A DNA stretch of 64,000 bases from Orientallactaga sibirica (GCA_036365145.1 JAEOAD010000015.1:36905501-36969500), one strand, 5' to 3'. Positions 10,438 to 21,850 are shown, counted from the stretch's first letter. Notes: generated by a model not told the origin, from the sequence alone. Translations and numbers: made by a program.

Positions 10438-10768
10438 ATCCATTTTTCTATCTTGTCTTCAATCTCAGATACTCTGTTTTGATTCATTCTACTGGTGAGG
10501 CTTCCCACTGAGCATTTTATTTCACTTAGTATATTTTTCATTTCCAGTATCATTTCAGTTCACTTTTTTCAATACTTATATCTATTTATTGAATTGTTTT
10601 CTTCATCCATGGACTTTCTTATTTCATTAAGCTGGTTAGTTGTGTTCTTTTGGATTTTGTTCATTTCTTTTCACATATTAATCATCCTCTTGAATTCTTT
10701 GAAATTTTATTTAAGTTTGTATCATCATGGGTTATTTCTGGAATTAGTAGGTTTTTGAAGGAACATGT
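10438..10768 (-). mobile_element. L1 ORF1 coiled-coil region remnant, antisense
   Basis: On the - strand it gives degenerate peptides rich in Glu/Lys/Ile, including MILEMKNILSEIK, like the L1 ORF1p coiled coil. Continuation of the L1 at 9651. Confidence 0.55.
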
Positions 10769-10962
10769 TTTTTTTTTTTTTTTTTCTTTTTCTTCTTCTT
10801 CTTTTTTTTTTTTTTGGTTTTTCAAGGTAGGGTCTCACTCTCGTCCAGGCTGACCTGGAATTCACACTGTATTCTCAGGGTGTCCTCAAACTCATGGCAG
10901 TCCTCCTACCTCTGCCTCCCAGGTGCTGGGATTAAAGGTATGTGCCACCATGCCTGACTTGA
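10769..10962 (-). mobile_element. B1 SINE, antisense
   Basis: T-rich tail with TTC/T8 runs, then 'ggtttttcaaggtagggtctcactc', ending 'gtgccaccatgcctgac'. Confidence 0.9.
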
Positions 10963-11380
10963 CATGTTTTCTTGACTTCTCATCATATTTTCTCATCTGA
11001 GGTTAGATTGTTGGTTGAATTTTTATTTTTAAAGTTAGGTCACATTCCTTCTTTCAGTGGAGGTGTTTGTTATATTCAGAGAGACTGGAATGTAGTAGGG
11101 TTGAGATGCCATCTTCTGTTAGACTGGTGATTAGGGGCACCAGGTTTTCTTGGGTTAGACCCACTACAAAAATAGTGATAGTCTATGGTAAAACAACCAT
11201 CTCTTAATGTTAGCCATTTTAGGGAGCAAGGGAATATTGACAGTATTGCATGCATTAATATATTAGTTATTATGAATTTGTGAGAGACAAAAAAGGAGGA
11301 AAAAACTCCATAGAATAAGTATTTAATATTGAGTTGTTATAGAAAAAGTAAAAGAAGGGGACATGAATAAAGAGGTGATG
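10963..11380 (-). mobile_element. L1 5'-side remnant, antisense (uncertain)
   Basis: It follows the ORF1 remnant and contains TTGG/TAGGTT-rich text like L1 inter-ORF or 5' sequence. No ORF. The limits are approximate. Confidence 0.35.
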
Positions 11381-12285
11381 GGATGGTAGCAGCTAATGTG
11401 AAATAGTTCTATATCTCAAAAGGCTAAGTCCCATAGTTCCTGAAAACCAGAACAGGCTATGTTATTTTTGGAGAGGAAGATAAAGAGGAAAAGAGTAAGG
11501 AGAAAAAAAGTGAATAACACACAGAAGACAAAAACAAAGGACAAACATCATTTCTCCCCCCCCCCACTCACATGCACACATAAGCAACAAAAGCAATAGA
11601 GGGTAAGAATGGAGTGGGGCCCAAGCTGTTATATAATAATATGATAGTAGTAGTTATTGGAAACAGGACAGTGGAGAGTCACCTCTGAAAAGGGAAGCTT
11701 TTTTAACTGGAAGTGAGTGTAGTAATATATGAGCATAAACATAAGACGGCAGTTTTGTGGGCATAATATATCCATTTAGCCAGACAATAGTACTAGTTCC
11801 CTCCCCCCCCCCACCCAGGGCATATGAGCTTCTAAGCCATAGGCTTTTGATTATGTTTTCAGTAACAGGCAAGGAGTCCTTCCCATGGAGTGGGCTTAAA
11901 TTCCACAGAGCAGTTGGTTTCCTCCATAACAGACATGGCAACCATTCTACCAGTTGGTAAATTTGGTCTGCATGGACAGCTATGAGCTTGCAGTATCCAC
12001 TGCTAGTTAAGACCTTTGATGACTTTTCTCCCCCAACAGGCTACATAGCTCTTTCCAGCATTCTGACAGCTAGTCAACAGTGAGGAGGCTTCCAGCTCAT
12101 CTTGTTTACTTGGTGACCTGCAGCCCAAACATGTAGAGTCTTCAGTAATAGAGTCTTACCATCTAGTTCTGCTAGGCAACTAAGAGCCTTGTCAATAGCC
12201 TGCAATGTTTTTGGAATATCATGGTTGCCCCCTGACCAACAACTCACTGGAAGGTATTTCATCTTTCTCTTTTTATTTTATTTTA
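11381..12285 (-). mobile_element. L1 3' UTR, antisense
   Basis: About 0.9 kb shared with 40680-41734, 48646-49000, 53521-54735 and 58386-59400. Landmarks on the + strand are 'taagccataggcttttgat' (about 11834), 'ccatggagtgggcttaaattcc' (about 11883), 'gttaagacctttgatgac' and 'agagccttgtcaatagcctg'. It precedes, and belongs with, the antisense ORF2 that follows. Confidence 0.7.
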
Positions 12286-12289
12286 ATTA

Positions 12290-12497
12290 ATTAATTAATT
12301 AATTAAACAAAGAGAAAGAGGGAGCTTGGGGGGAGAGATAATTGGTGCTGCAGGGCCTCCAGCCACTGCAAATGAACTCTAGATGCAGGTACCACCTTGT
12401 GCATCTGGCTTATGTGGGTCCTGGGGAATAGAACTCTGAGGTCCATTGGCTTTGCAGGCAAATGCCTTAACTGATAAGCCATCTCTCCAGCCCCCCC
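12290..12497 (-). mobile_element. DIP-like SINE A, antisense (duplication breakpoint)
   Basis: Starts in (TTAA)n/T-rich tail, has GGGGAGAG and ends 'ccatctctccagcccccc'. The sequence immediately right of this SINE reappears immediately right of the next DIP at 13832, marking the breakpoint of a tandem duplication. Confidence 0.9.
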
Positions 12498-15169
12498 AGG
12501 GTATTTCATTTCTGATATAGAAATTGTCTTATAGCAATCTATGGCTTCTGGGTACAGAATTATCTGCTCCCACAGGGTACTTCTGCCCAAATTGTGAAAA
12601 TACATATATATGATTAGCTAGAAAAGAAATAGATGTCCATATGTCTTGGCTTGTTTATAAATCTTATTTTGATTAAAATTCCTTTTTCCCACTCCTGTTG
12701 TCCATTCCCTCCGCTTAGACCATCTCCCCTTATTCTGCCCCTTTATGTACATATCTACTATATTGTCCTTAAGCCCTCCCCTCTCTCCTCCCTCATGGCC
12801 CCTTTCTAGCTTCCTGGTATGTACTACTGACTTTTATTCTAAATCACATACAAATTAAACATTTGAAGCTACTGTCCACATATGAGAAAGAACAGGTGGT
12901 GTTTGACTTTCTGAGCCTAGGTTACCTCACTTAGTATAATCTTGACTACATCTATCCATTTTCCTGCAAATTTCATTTTTCTTTACAGCTGAACAAAACT
13001 CCATTGTGTAAATATATCACATCTTAATTATCCATTCATCAGCTGATGAGCATCTAGGCTGGTTTCATTTCCTAGCTATTGTGAATAGAGTGACAATAAG
13101 CATGGATTAATAAGTATCTCCACAATGAGTAGAATCCTTAGGGTACATGCCAAGGAGTATTATAGCTTGGTCATATGGTAAATCTATTTTTACCTGACTC
13201 AGAAACATCTACACTGATTTCCACAGTGTCTGTACTAGTTTACATTCCCACCAATACTAGGGAAAGATTCTCTCCCCCCCACCACATACTCACCAACATT
13301 TATTGATATTTGATTTCTTAATGATAGCCATTCTGATAGTAGTGAGATGGAATCTCAAAGTAGTTTTAATTTACATTTTCCCTCATGGCAAGGGATGTAA
13401 ATCATGTGTTTAGATAGTTTATTGACCTTTTTTTATTTCTTCTTTTTAGAACTCTATTCAGTTCTATAGCCTATTTTTTGATTGGGTTGTTTAATTTCTT
13501 ATTATTTAGTTTTTTGAGATCTTTGTAAATCTAAGCTCTTAATCCTCTGTCCCATGTGAGATGTGTAGCTGGTAAAGATTTTATCCCATTCTATAGGCTG
13601 CCTTTTTGATCTCATTTAGTTTTTTAAAAATATTTTATTTATATTTATTTATTTTAGTACATGAAAGAAGCAGAGAGAGAATGGGCATGCCAGGGCTTCC
13701 AGCCACTGCAAACGAACTCCAGATGCATGCACCACCTTGTGCATGTGGCTTATGTGGGTCCTGGGGTATTGAACCTAGGTCCTTTGGCTTTGCAGGCAAG
13801 TGCCTTAACTGCTAAGCCATCTCTCCAGCCCCAGGGTATTTCATTTCTGATATAGAAATTGTCTTATAGCAATCTATGGCTTCTGGGTACAGAATTATCT
13901 GCTCCCACAGGGTACTTCTGCCCAAATTGTGAAAATACATATATATGATTAGCTAGAAAAGAAATAGATGTCCATATGTCTTGGCTTGTTTATAAATCTT
14001 ATTTTGATTAAAATTCCTTTTTCCCACTCCTGTTGTCCATTCCCTCCGCTTAGACCATCTCCCCTTATTCTGCCCCTTTATGTACATATCTACTATATTG
14101 TCCTTAAGCCCTCCCCTCTCTCCTCCCTCATGGCCCCTTTCTAGCTTCCTGGTATGTACTACTGACTTTTATTCTAAATCACATACAAATTAAACATTTG
14201 AAGCTACTGTCCACATATGAGAAAGAACAGGTGGTGTTTGACTTTCTGAGCCTAGGTTACCTCACTTAGTATAATCTTGACTACATCTATCCATTTTCCT
14301 GCAAATTTCATTTTTCTTTACAGCTGAACAAAACTCCATTGTGTAAATATATCACATCTTAATTATCCATTCATCAGCTGATGAGCATCTAGGCTGGTTT
14401 CATTTCCTAGCTATTGTGAATAGAGTGACAATAAGCATGGATTAATAAGTATCTCCACAATGAGTAGAGTCCTTAGGGTACATGCCAAGGAGTATTATAG
14501 CTTGGTCATATGGTAAATCTATTTTTACCTGACTCAGAAACATCTACACTGATTTCCACAATGTCTGTACTAGTTTACATTCCCACCAATACTAGGGAAA
14601 GATTCTCTCCCCCCCCCCCCACATACTCACCAACATTTATTGATATTTGATTTCTTAATGATAGCCATTCTGATAGTAGTGAGATGGAATCTCAAGGTAG
14701 TTTTAATTTAAATTTTCCCTCATGGCAAGGGATGTAAATCATGTGTTTAGATAGTTTATTGATCTTTTTTTATTTCTTCTTTTTAGAACTCTATTCAGTT
14801 CTATAGCCTATTTTTTGATTGGGTTGTTTAATTTCTTATTATTTAGTTTTTTGAGATCTTTGTAAATCTAAGCTCTTAATCCTCTGTCCCATGTGAGATG
14901 TGTAGCTGGTAAAGATTTTATCCCACTCTATAGGCTGCCTTTTTGATCTCATTTAGTTTTTTAAAAATATTTTATTTATATTTATTTATTTTAGTACATG
15001 AAAGAAGCAGAGAGAGAATGGGCATGCCAGGGCTTCCAGCCACTGCAAACGAACTCCAGATGCATGCACCACCTTGTGCATGTGGCTTATGTGGGTCCTG
15101 GGGTATTGAACCTAGGTCCTTTGGCTTTGCAGGCAAGTGCCTTAACTGCTAAGCCATCTCTCCAGCCCC
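12498..15169. repeat. tandem duplication of a 1.34-kb unit (L1 + SINE)
   Basis: Copy 1 (12498-13832) and copy 2 (13833-15169) align end to end with an offset of 1335-1337 bases. I count six substitutions and one poly-C length change, all between about 13134 and 13600. The first roughly 635 bases and the SINE are identical by eye. Each unit is antisense L1 3'UTR/ORF2 plus a DIP SINE. Both breakpoints coincide with the same point at the end of a DIP SINE. Confidence 0.92.
13615..13832 (-). mobile_element. DIP-like SINE, chimeric junction copy
   Basis: Its left flank (ATTTAGTTTTTT) matches that of the SINE at 14952, but its right flank is that of the SINE at 12290. It therefore lacks a matching target duplication, as expected for a recombinant junction SINE. 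Confidence 0.88.
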
Positions 15170-15170
15170 C
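14952..15170 (-). mobile_element. DIP-like SINE B, antisense, with target duplication
   Basis: Flanked by ATTTAGTTTTTT on both sides (14951-14962 and 15171-15182), so this is the original insertion. Its body matches the junction copy at 13615. Confidence 0.9.
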
Positions 15171-15294
15171 ATTTAGTTTTTTGAGGAACTTCCATACTGA
15201 TATATATATATGTTACCTAGGATAGTTTACTGTCACCCCCATGATGTATATGGCTTCCTTGTTCATCACATCCTTGCCAACATTTCTTTTAAAA

Positions 15295-15521
15295 AATTTT
15301 TTGTTGTTGTTTACTTATTTATTTGAGAGCAATAGACAGAGAGAAAGGGCAGATAGATAGAGAAGGGGCATGCCAGGGCCTCCAGCCACTGCAAATGAAC
15401 TCCAGATGCATGTGCCACCTTGTACATCTGGCTTACGTGGGTCCTGGGGAATTGAGACTTGAACTGGGGTCCTTAGGCTTCACAGGCAAGTGCTTAACCA
15501 CTAAACCATCTCTCCAGGCCC
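15295..15521 (-). mobile_element. DIP-like SINE, antisense
   Basis: Starts 'tttacttatttatttgagagc', ends 'aaaccatctctccaggcccc'. Confidence 0.88.
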
Positions 15522-15789
15522 CCTTGCCAGCATTTCGTGTTGGAGCTCTTGATGAGATCCATTCTGACTAGCAGGAGAGAATCTCAATATGGTTTCGATT
15601 TTCCTTTTCTTCATTATTAAGAATGTTGAAGATTTTTCTTTCACTATTTTTAAATTAAATATCTTTATACCACCTGCATTACTCTTTTTGCTCAAGATTG
15701 CTTTAGTGGCTCAGGACCTTTTGGGCTTCCATATGAACTTAAGGGTTGTTTTTTTCTATTTCTGTGAAAGATGTCATTGGATTTTTTTT

Positions 15790-16013
15790 TTTTGAGGCAA
15801 GTCCAACAGACTGGTCATTTTTATGTGAGAGAGCAAGCACTAGGAAAGAGAGAGAGAATGAGAATTGGCTTGCCAGGGTCTCTAGCCACTGTAATCATGT
15901 GTGTGCCCTTGTGTCACCTTGTGCATCTGGCATACATTAGACTTGGAGAGTCAAACGTGGATCCTTAGGCTTCACAGCCAAGCACCTTAATTGCTAAGCC
16001 ATCTCTCCAGCCT
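15790..16013 (-). mobile_element. DIP-like SINE, antisense, diverged
   Basis: Poly-T start, landmark 'ccttgtgcatctggcataca', ends 'taagccatctctccagcc'. Confidence 0.82.
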
Positions 16014-16565
16014 GTTATTGGAATTTTGATGGCGACTGAAATGTACTCTAGATTTCTTTTAGTAATGTAGCTGCATTTGCAATTTGCTGATACATGAACA
16101 TAGGATGTCTTTACATCTATTATCTTTTTCAATGTTTTTCTTTAAGTTTTCTTTGTAGAGGTCTTCACCTTGTTGGTTCAATTTATTTGTAGGTATTGAC
16201 TTTTTTGAGGATATTGTGAATAGGGTTATTTTCTCGATTTCTTTCACATCCTGTATATTATTAATATGTAAAAAATTCCCACTTTTCATTTGTTGATTTT
16301 GTAAACTGTTGCTTTATTGAAGCATTTATTAGATCTAAGATTTTTGTTTGGTGGAATCATAATCAAAGTTCAGAACATATCATGTCACAAATAGGAATAA
16401 TTTGACTTTTACTTTTTCTATTTGCTGCCCCACCATTTCATTTATTTATTTTCCCCAATCACTCTGGAAAATAATTCAAACCTTATATTGAATAAGAGTA
16501 GAAAGAGTGGATAACATTGTCTTATTTTTGATCTTAGGGAAATAGGTTGTAGTTTCAGATTTACG

Positions 16566-16668
16566 TCTAAGCCATAGGCTTTTGAATATGTTTTCAGTAT
16601 CAGGTAGTAATTCCCTTCCATGGAATGGGCTTAAACTCCAATCAAAGAGCAGGGCCTCTTGCATCTGC
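16566..16668 (-). mobile_element. L1 3' UTR scrap joined to a truncated LTR
   Basis: 'ctaagccataggcttttgaa' and 'ccatggaatgggcttaaactcc' belong to the L1 3' UTR module. This scrap runs directly into the LTR at about 16669, where the first ~45 bases of the LTR should be. Confidence 0.55.
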
Positions 16669-17278
16669 AAACAAAAAAAGAGGTTTATTTTTGGCTTACA
16701 GGCTCTAAGAGCAGGGGAAAAAAGCTCCATGATGGCATGAGGAAAAACGATGGCATGAGCAGAGGGTGGACATCACCCTCTGGTCAACATAAGGTGGACA
16801 ACAGTGACCGGAGAGTGTGCCAAACACTGGCAAGGGGAAGCTGGCTATAAAACCCATAAGCCTGCCCCCAACAATACTCTGCCTCCAGGAGGTGTTAATT
16901 CCCAAGTTGCCATCAGCTGGGAACCTAGCATTCAGAACACTTGAAGTTTATGGGGGACACCTGAATCAAACCACCACATTCCGCCCCTGGCCCCCATAAA
17001 CTGATAACCATACATGATGTAAAATGTAATGCATTCATGCAAATTTAAAAGTCCCCATAGTTTTTATCAATTCCAATGATGTTCATACATCCCCATAATC
17101 CAAGGTCTTTTAACTGAGCCATAATACCAAAAATATCCCCCAAAAAACCCATAATGGCACAGAATAAAACATTCACACTGCAAAGGATGGCATTGGGCAA
17201 AACAAAGAAATACTTAACCAATACAAGATTTTAAACAACCAGGGCAAACGTCATACTCTGTAATTCCAAGTCCAACAA

Positions 17279-17545
17279 CTAGTCAGTGACAAATCTCCAA
17301 GTCCGATACTTCTGAGCAGCAACAAGTCTCTGGAGTTCCAATTCCGCCCCTCCAGCTAGGCTACTCACATTCCTGGAAAACTTCATCCAGGGCTGGCAGC
17401 TCTCCTTGGCAGCCATCTCATAGTCCCGGCATCTCCACTGGGTCTCCACTGCAACCCACGGTCCATCCTCATGGCCCCACGGGATCTCCATGCAGGCATT
17501 CAGCAAACCTGTTTCACACTGCCCATGGCCATTTCCAAAACACAA
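17279..17545 (-). pseudogene. sense reading frame in MaLR interior, 88 codons
   Basis: An open frame of 88 codons in the sense direction of the element. Its later part (around SLAGGAELELQR) resembles a frame in the third element near 29435-29560 (SLAGGVDMELQR). MaLRs are not known to encode functional protein, so this is most likely a fossil of an ancestral coding region or chance. Confidence 0.35.
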
Positions 17546-18130
17546 GACCTCATTAAAAACTCAATGACCCTCTCTTTCCTGCATTTGTTATACTCCATAA
17601 TACCAGGTAGGGTGCCAATTTGTTAATCCAGGGGGGAATAAATCAGACTTTGAAGAACAGGACACTCCTTCAGCATTCAGGCCCCTTCAAAAGAGTCTGC
17701 ATTCTTCCTGTTGCTCCAGTGCAGGTCAGCTGGCCCAATCTCAAAGGTTGTAATCTCTCAATTGCAGCTGAATGGGCAGAGTTCACCCAAAGATTTCATT
17801 TTTTCTGTGCCATATCCTTCTGCTCACACCAGTTCATTTCTATGCAAAGCAACCCTGCACAACTTCTCAGGACATGGGCATAACAGTAAACTTGTCATAC
17901 AAACTGCTAGCCCAATCCAAATAAAGCTCTTTCTCACCTTCATAAGCCAAACCTCACAGTTCATAGTTCTTACTGCATTCAGGTCTTTCAGCTCTGACCA
18001 GAATAGTCCATTAAGCTGTACTTACAACACTGCAAGGTGTCTCTTAGGCCTAGGTTTCAAATCCTTCCACATTCCTCTTGAAAATCAGCTCCAAAAGGCC
18101 AAAGCCACACAGTCAGGTGTCTAGCAGCAA

Positions 18131-18148
18131 TCCCACTCCTCCGTACCA
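18131..18148 (-). other. primer-binding site of the second MaLR-like element
   Basis: On the - strand it begins with TGG and lies 6 bases downstream of the 5' LTR end. This is the expected place and start for a tRNA 3'-end complement. Confidence 0.6.
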
Positions 18149-18504
18149 CTTTACTGTTGCAGTCAGGTTCGCATTGCTGGCAGAAGTCACCCGACTAAGA
18201 GCAGCTTGTGGCGAAAAAAGAGGTTATTTTGGCTTACAGGCTCGAGGGGGAAGCTCCATGATGGCAGGAAAAACGATGGCATGAGCAGAGGGTGAACATC
18301 ACTCTCTGGTCAACATAAGGTGGACAACAGCAACAGGAGAGTGTGCCAAACACTGGCAAGGGGAAGCTGGCTATAATACCCATAAGCCCGCCCCCAACAA
18401 TACTCTGCCTCCAGGATGTGTTAATTCCCAAGTTGCCATCAGCTGGGAACCTAGCATTCAGAACACTTGGAGTTTATGGGGGACACCTGAATCAAACCAC
18501 CACA

Positions 18505-18584
18505 CTTGGGTACTGGAGAATTGAACCCAGGACATCAGGCTTTTTAAGCAAGTGCCTTTAACTGTTGAACCATCTCTCCAGCCC
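18505..18584 (-). mobile_element. partial DIP-like SINE, antisense
   Basis: Only the head-proximal part is left: 'gaattgaacccagg' to 'accatctctccagccc'. The LTR element lies immediately left, so it may have inserted into this SINE. Confidence 0.7.
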
Positions 18585-19127
18585 AGTTAGCTGTGCCTGT
18601 TGTATATATTCTTTATATGTTGAATTGTATCCTAGCATTTCATGGCTTTTTCTCACGAAAGGATGTTGAAATTTATTAAAAGGATTTCTTGCATCTACTG
18701 AGATGATTATGTTATTTTCTCCTGTTTTCCTTTATTTTGTATTATATGTCTTAACTTGCATATGCTGATGAAACCATTCTTGCAACTGTAGAATGGAATG
18801 AACTTGATCATAGTGTATGATCTTTTGTGATGTGCAGCTGAATTTCATTTGAAAATATTTCAGCATCTGTGTTCATCAAAGTAATTGGTCTGTAGATTTT
18901 GTTGTTGTGTTATCTGGTCTTGTACAAGGTGTACTTGTTGATACTGGCTTTATAGAATAAAGTTGATAACGATCTTTCCCATTCTACTTTATATAATAAT
19001 TTGGAAAGCACTGGGGTTACTTTTCTAAAGATTCAGTAAAAATCATCAGTAAATCTGTCTTGTCCTAGGATATTTTTACTTGTGGCATTTATTTTATTAT
19101 TACTTATGTCATACTGCTCATTATAGA

Positions 19128-19366
19128 CCTTTTTTTTTTTGGAGAGAGACAGAGAGAGAGGGAGAGGAAGACAGATAGAGATGGGCCCGCCAGCAGCGAA
19201 ATTCAGATGCATGTGCCCCTTGTGGTCAAGCTTGGTATTGCGCCCTTGCGTCACTTTGCATCTGGCTAAACGTGGGACCTAGAGATTGGAACCACTGGAG
19301 ATTGGAACCAGCATTCTTAGGCTTAGGAGACAGGCGCCTTAACCGCTAAGCCATCTCTCCAACCCT
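19128..19366 (-). mobile_element. DIP-like SINE, long variant, antisense
   Basis: This variant carries an extra segment 'cttgtggtcaagcttggtattgcgcccttgcgtcac', also seen at 34311, 61650 and 63855, so a subfamily is present. Confidence 0.85.
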
Positions 19367-19514
19367 ATAGACCTGTTTTAATTGCTTATATCTTCATGGT
19401 TTAATTTTTTTATGTCAAATGAATCTAGAAATTCATCAATTTTTTTCTAGATTTTCCAGTTTACTGGAATATAAATTTAAACATTTTTCCCAATGATTTA
19501 AAAAATTTTATTGC

Positions 19515-19672
19515 TATTGTTTTTTTTTTTTTTTGGTTTTTCGAGGTAGGGTCTCACTTTAGCTCAGGCTGACCTGGAATTCACTATGTAGTCTCAGGGT
19601 GGCCTCAAACTCATGGCAATCTCCTACCTCTGCCTCCCGAGTGCTGGGATTAAAGGCGTGCGCCCAGCATTG
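19515..19672 (-). mobile_element. B1 SINE, antisense
   Basis: T16, then 'ggtttttcgaggtagggtctcac', ends 'aaaggcgtgcgcccagc'. A well preserved copy. Confidence 0.92.
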
Positions 19673-20575
19673 CTATTGGTTTTACTGTTATCCTTTTCAT
19701 TTCTGAGTCTATTAATTTAATCATTGTCTCTCTTTTGGTTAGTTTGGCTAATGGTTTGTCTATCATTTTAATCTGGTTGGAAAACAACTTTTCATTTAAT
19801 AATTGATTTTTTTGTTGTTAGTTTAGTTTGCATTTCATTAATTTCTATCTTGATCTTTGTTATTTTCCCCATTTATTAGTTTAACTTATTTTTCTGTACC
19901 TTGAGTGGAATTGAGTTGAGTTGAAGTTATTTATGTGAAAGATTCCTCACTTCTTTTCATGTTGCTATTCATAGTTATAAACTTTGTTTGCTGTATCTCA
20001 AAGGTTTTGGTAAGTGTTTTTTATTTTCATTTGATTGTAGAATTTTTAAATTTCTACCCTGAATTTTTTCAATGTTCCTTCAATTGTATATTGCTTAATC
20101 CTCACATGTTTGTATGGTTTCTGTAGTTTCTCTTGGCATTTACATACAATTTTATTCAGTTGTCCAATATGATAGAAGAAATGATTTGGTTCCTCTGTGT
20201 TTGTTTAGACTTGGTTTTTCGTTGAGCATGTGATATAGTTTGGAGAAAGTTCCATAAGCTTCTAAAAGACTATGGATTCTTCCATAGTTGTTGAATGGAA
20301 TGTCTTGCAAATTATCTAATCCTGTTTGATCTATGTTGTAATTTAACTTAGATGTTTTCTGTTGATTTTCTTTAGATTGGAATATTAAAATCATCCTCCA
20401 TTAATGTTTCTGGACCCATCTGTTACATTATGTCCAATGGTGTTTTTACATGGTACCTAAATATTTACTACCAAATCTTCTAGATACATTGTTCTATCAA
20501 ACAGCTGTATCTTATAGATTCATCAAATCAGTAGTCTGTCATTTTATTTATGTTTATATTTCTAAATATTCTTTA

Positions 20576-20592
20576 AATTTTTATTTATATTT

Positions 20593-20668
<76 letters not shown>

Positions 20669-20816
20669 TAATGGGTATACCAGGGCCCCTAGCCACTGCA
20701 AATAAACTCTAGACATATGTGCCACCATGTACATCTGGCTTACATGGGTACTGGGGAATCAAACCTGGGTCCATAGGCTTAACAGGCCTTAACCGCTAAG
20801 CCATCTCTCCAGCCCC
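20576..20816 (-). mobile_element. DIP-like SINE, antisense, with (TG)n(AG)n
   Basis: Compound microsatellite (TG)n at about 20596-20625 followed by (AG)n to about 20663 within the tail, then 'gtataccagggcccctagcc'. Ends 'taagccatctctccagcccc'. Confidence 0.88.
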
Positions 20817-20821
20817 TATAT

Positions 20822-21078
20822 TTTTATATATTTTATTTATTTATTTGCAAGTAGAGAGAAAGAGAGGAGAAACACATACACACACACAGGAGAGAGAGAG
20901 AAAGAGAGAGAATGAATGAACGAATATGGGTGCACCATGGCCTTTTGCTACTGCAAATGAACTCCAGATGCATGTGCCACTCTATGCATCTTGCTTTATG
21001 TGGGTACTGGTGAATCTAACTCAGGTCATCAGACTTTACAGTCAGGCACCCTAATTGCTGAGCCATCCTTGAATCCTA
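20822..21078 (-). mobile_element. DIP-like SINE, antisense, diverged
   Basis: Immediately adjacent to the previous SINE. Contains (CA)n and (GA)n patches and the landmark 'actccagatgcatgtgccac'. Confidence 0.82.
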
Positions 21079-21850
21079 GTCTGTCTTTTAATTGGGTATT
21101 TGTTACCATTCACATTTATGATTATTATTGAATGGTTTTTTGATGATTTTTATAATTTTGTTAGATGTTCTCTGTTTTTTTGTTGTTGTATTATTTTGTT
21201 TTGTTTTTTATTTTTTTCAAATATTATTTGAGCTATCCTTTCTTGCCTGCTGGATTGCTGTGGTGAATAGTTCTGATTCTTTCCTACTTCTGATTTATTT
21301 ATTTATTCTTCTCATGAAGTTTATTCTATAATGAATTATCCTCTTTGTGGCTTTCTTCCTCATTATTTGTAGAATAAGAGTCTTCTTTAATGCTAACCTA
21401 GTGGTCATGAAATGTTTGTATTTTCCATGGAAGGCAGGCATTTATCTATGAATTTTCAAAGATAACTTTCCCAGATACAATGACCTATAGAATATGTTAT
21501 TCTACACCTTTATGGCTTTGAGGGAGCTTCTGTTTCTGGCTTCTTTTTGTATTGACATGTTTTCATACATGAAGATAATGTAATTTCATTGTAAGCCCTA
21601 TCTTAGTACCTTCTTTTATACCCCATCTTGACCATGTACCTTCACTGAACTCCTTTCTCATAGAGTCCCCTTCTATTTTGATGAGTTTTTCTCCATTCTT
21701 CCATAATCCATGTCAAAATGCTTATGAGTTCTTTTTTATGGAGGTCTTGAGGATATAGCAATAGCCACTATGAGTCCTAATGTAAAGTTACTTCTTATCT
21801 GAAATATATTGTCCCAAAGTGTTCCCATTCTCTAGCTCTTATGCTCTTGT
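21079..21850 (-). mobile_element. L1 remnants, antisense: ORF1 side and 3' UTR scrap
   Basis: From 21079 the text continues L1 ORF2/inter-ORF sequence. From about 21590 it looks like antisense L1 3' UTR ('gaggtcttgaggatatagcaat', 21741, compare 40795). Order and limits are uncertain. Confidence 0.45.

Larger units (their letters stand above)
12498..16565 (-). mobile_element. L1 ORF2 remnant, antisense, broken by SINEs and a duplication
   Basis: Antisense ORF2 3' text such as 'aactccattgtgtaaatatatcac' (about 13000 and 14335), 'agctattgtgaatag' and 'ctcttaatcctctgtcccatgtgag' is recognisable. From 15522 it continues toward the RT region. No frame is open for more than about 80 codons. Confidence 0.75.
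16669..18504 (-). mobile_element. second MaLR-like element, one LTR truncated
   Basis: 5' LTR (- strand) 18155-18504 is complete (TGTGGTGG...GCAACA). The 3' LTR (16669-16977) lacks its terminal ~45 bases and is fused to L1 3' UTR sequence. The interior, 16978-18154, matches that of 1953-3808. Six bases inside the 5' LTR, the - strand reads TGGTACGGAGGAGTGGGA (18131-18148), a clear tRNA-type primer binding site. I think it is Leu-like, as in ERVL/MaLR. No gag or pol reading frame is present. Confidence 0.8.
18585..20575 (-). mobile_element. L1 ORF2 remnant, antisense: RT to endonuclease region
   Basis: Antisense RT-region text occurs near 18690-18960 and endonuclease-region text near 20150-20400. 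There the - strand peptide contains LLEAYGTFSKLYHMLNEK, like the conserved L1 endonuclease stretch around 'AHGTFSKIDHMLGHK'. It is interrupted by a DIP and a B1. All catalytic context is broken by stops. Confidence 0.75.

Noticed and set aside
13606..15152. Two identical 69-codon frames that looked like a duplicated gene
   Set aside because: Both frames lie in antisense DIP SINE and L1 sequence. They are identical because of the tandem duplication, not because of coding constraint.
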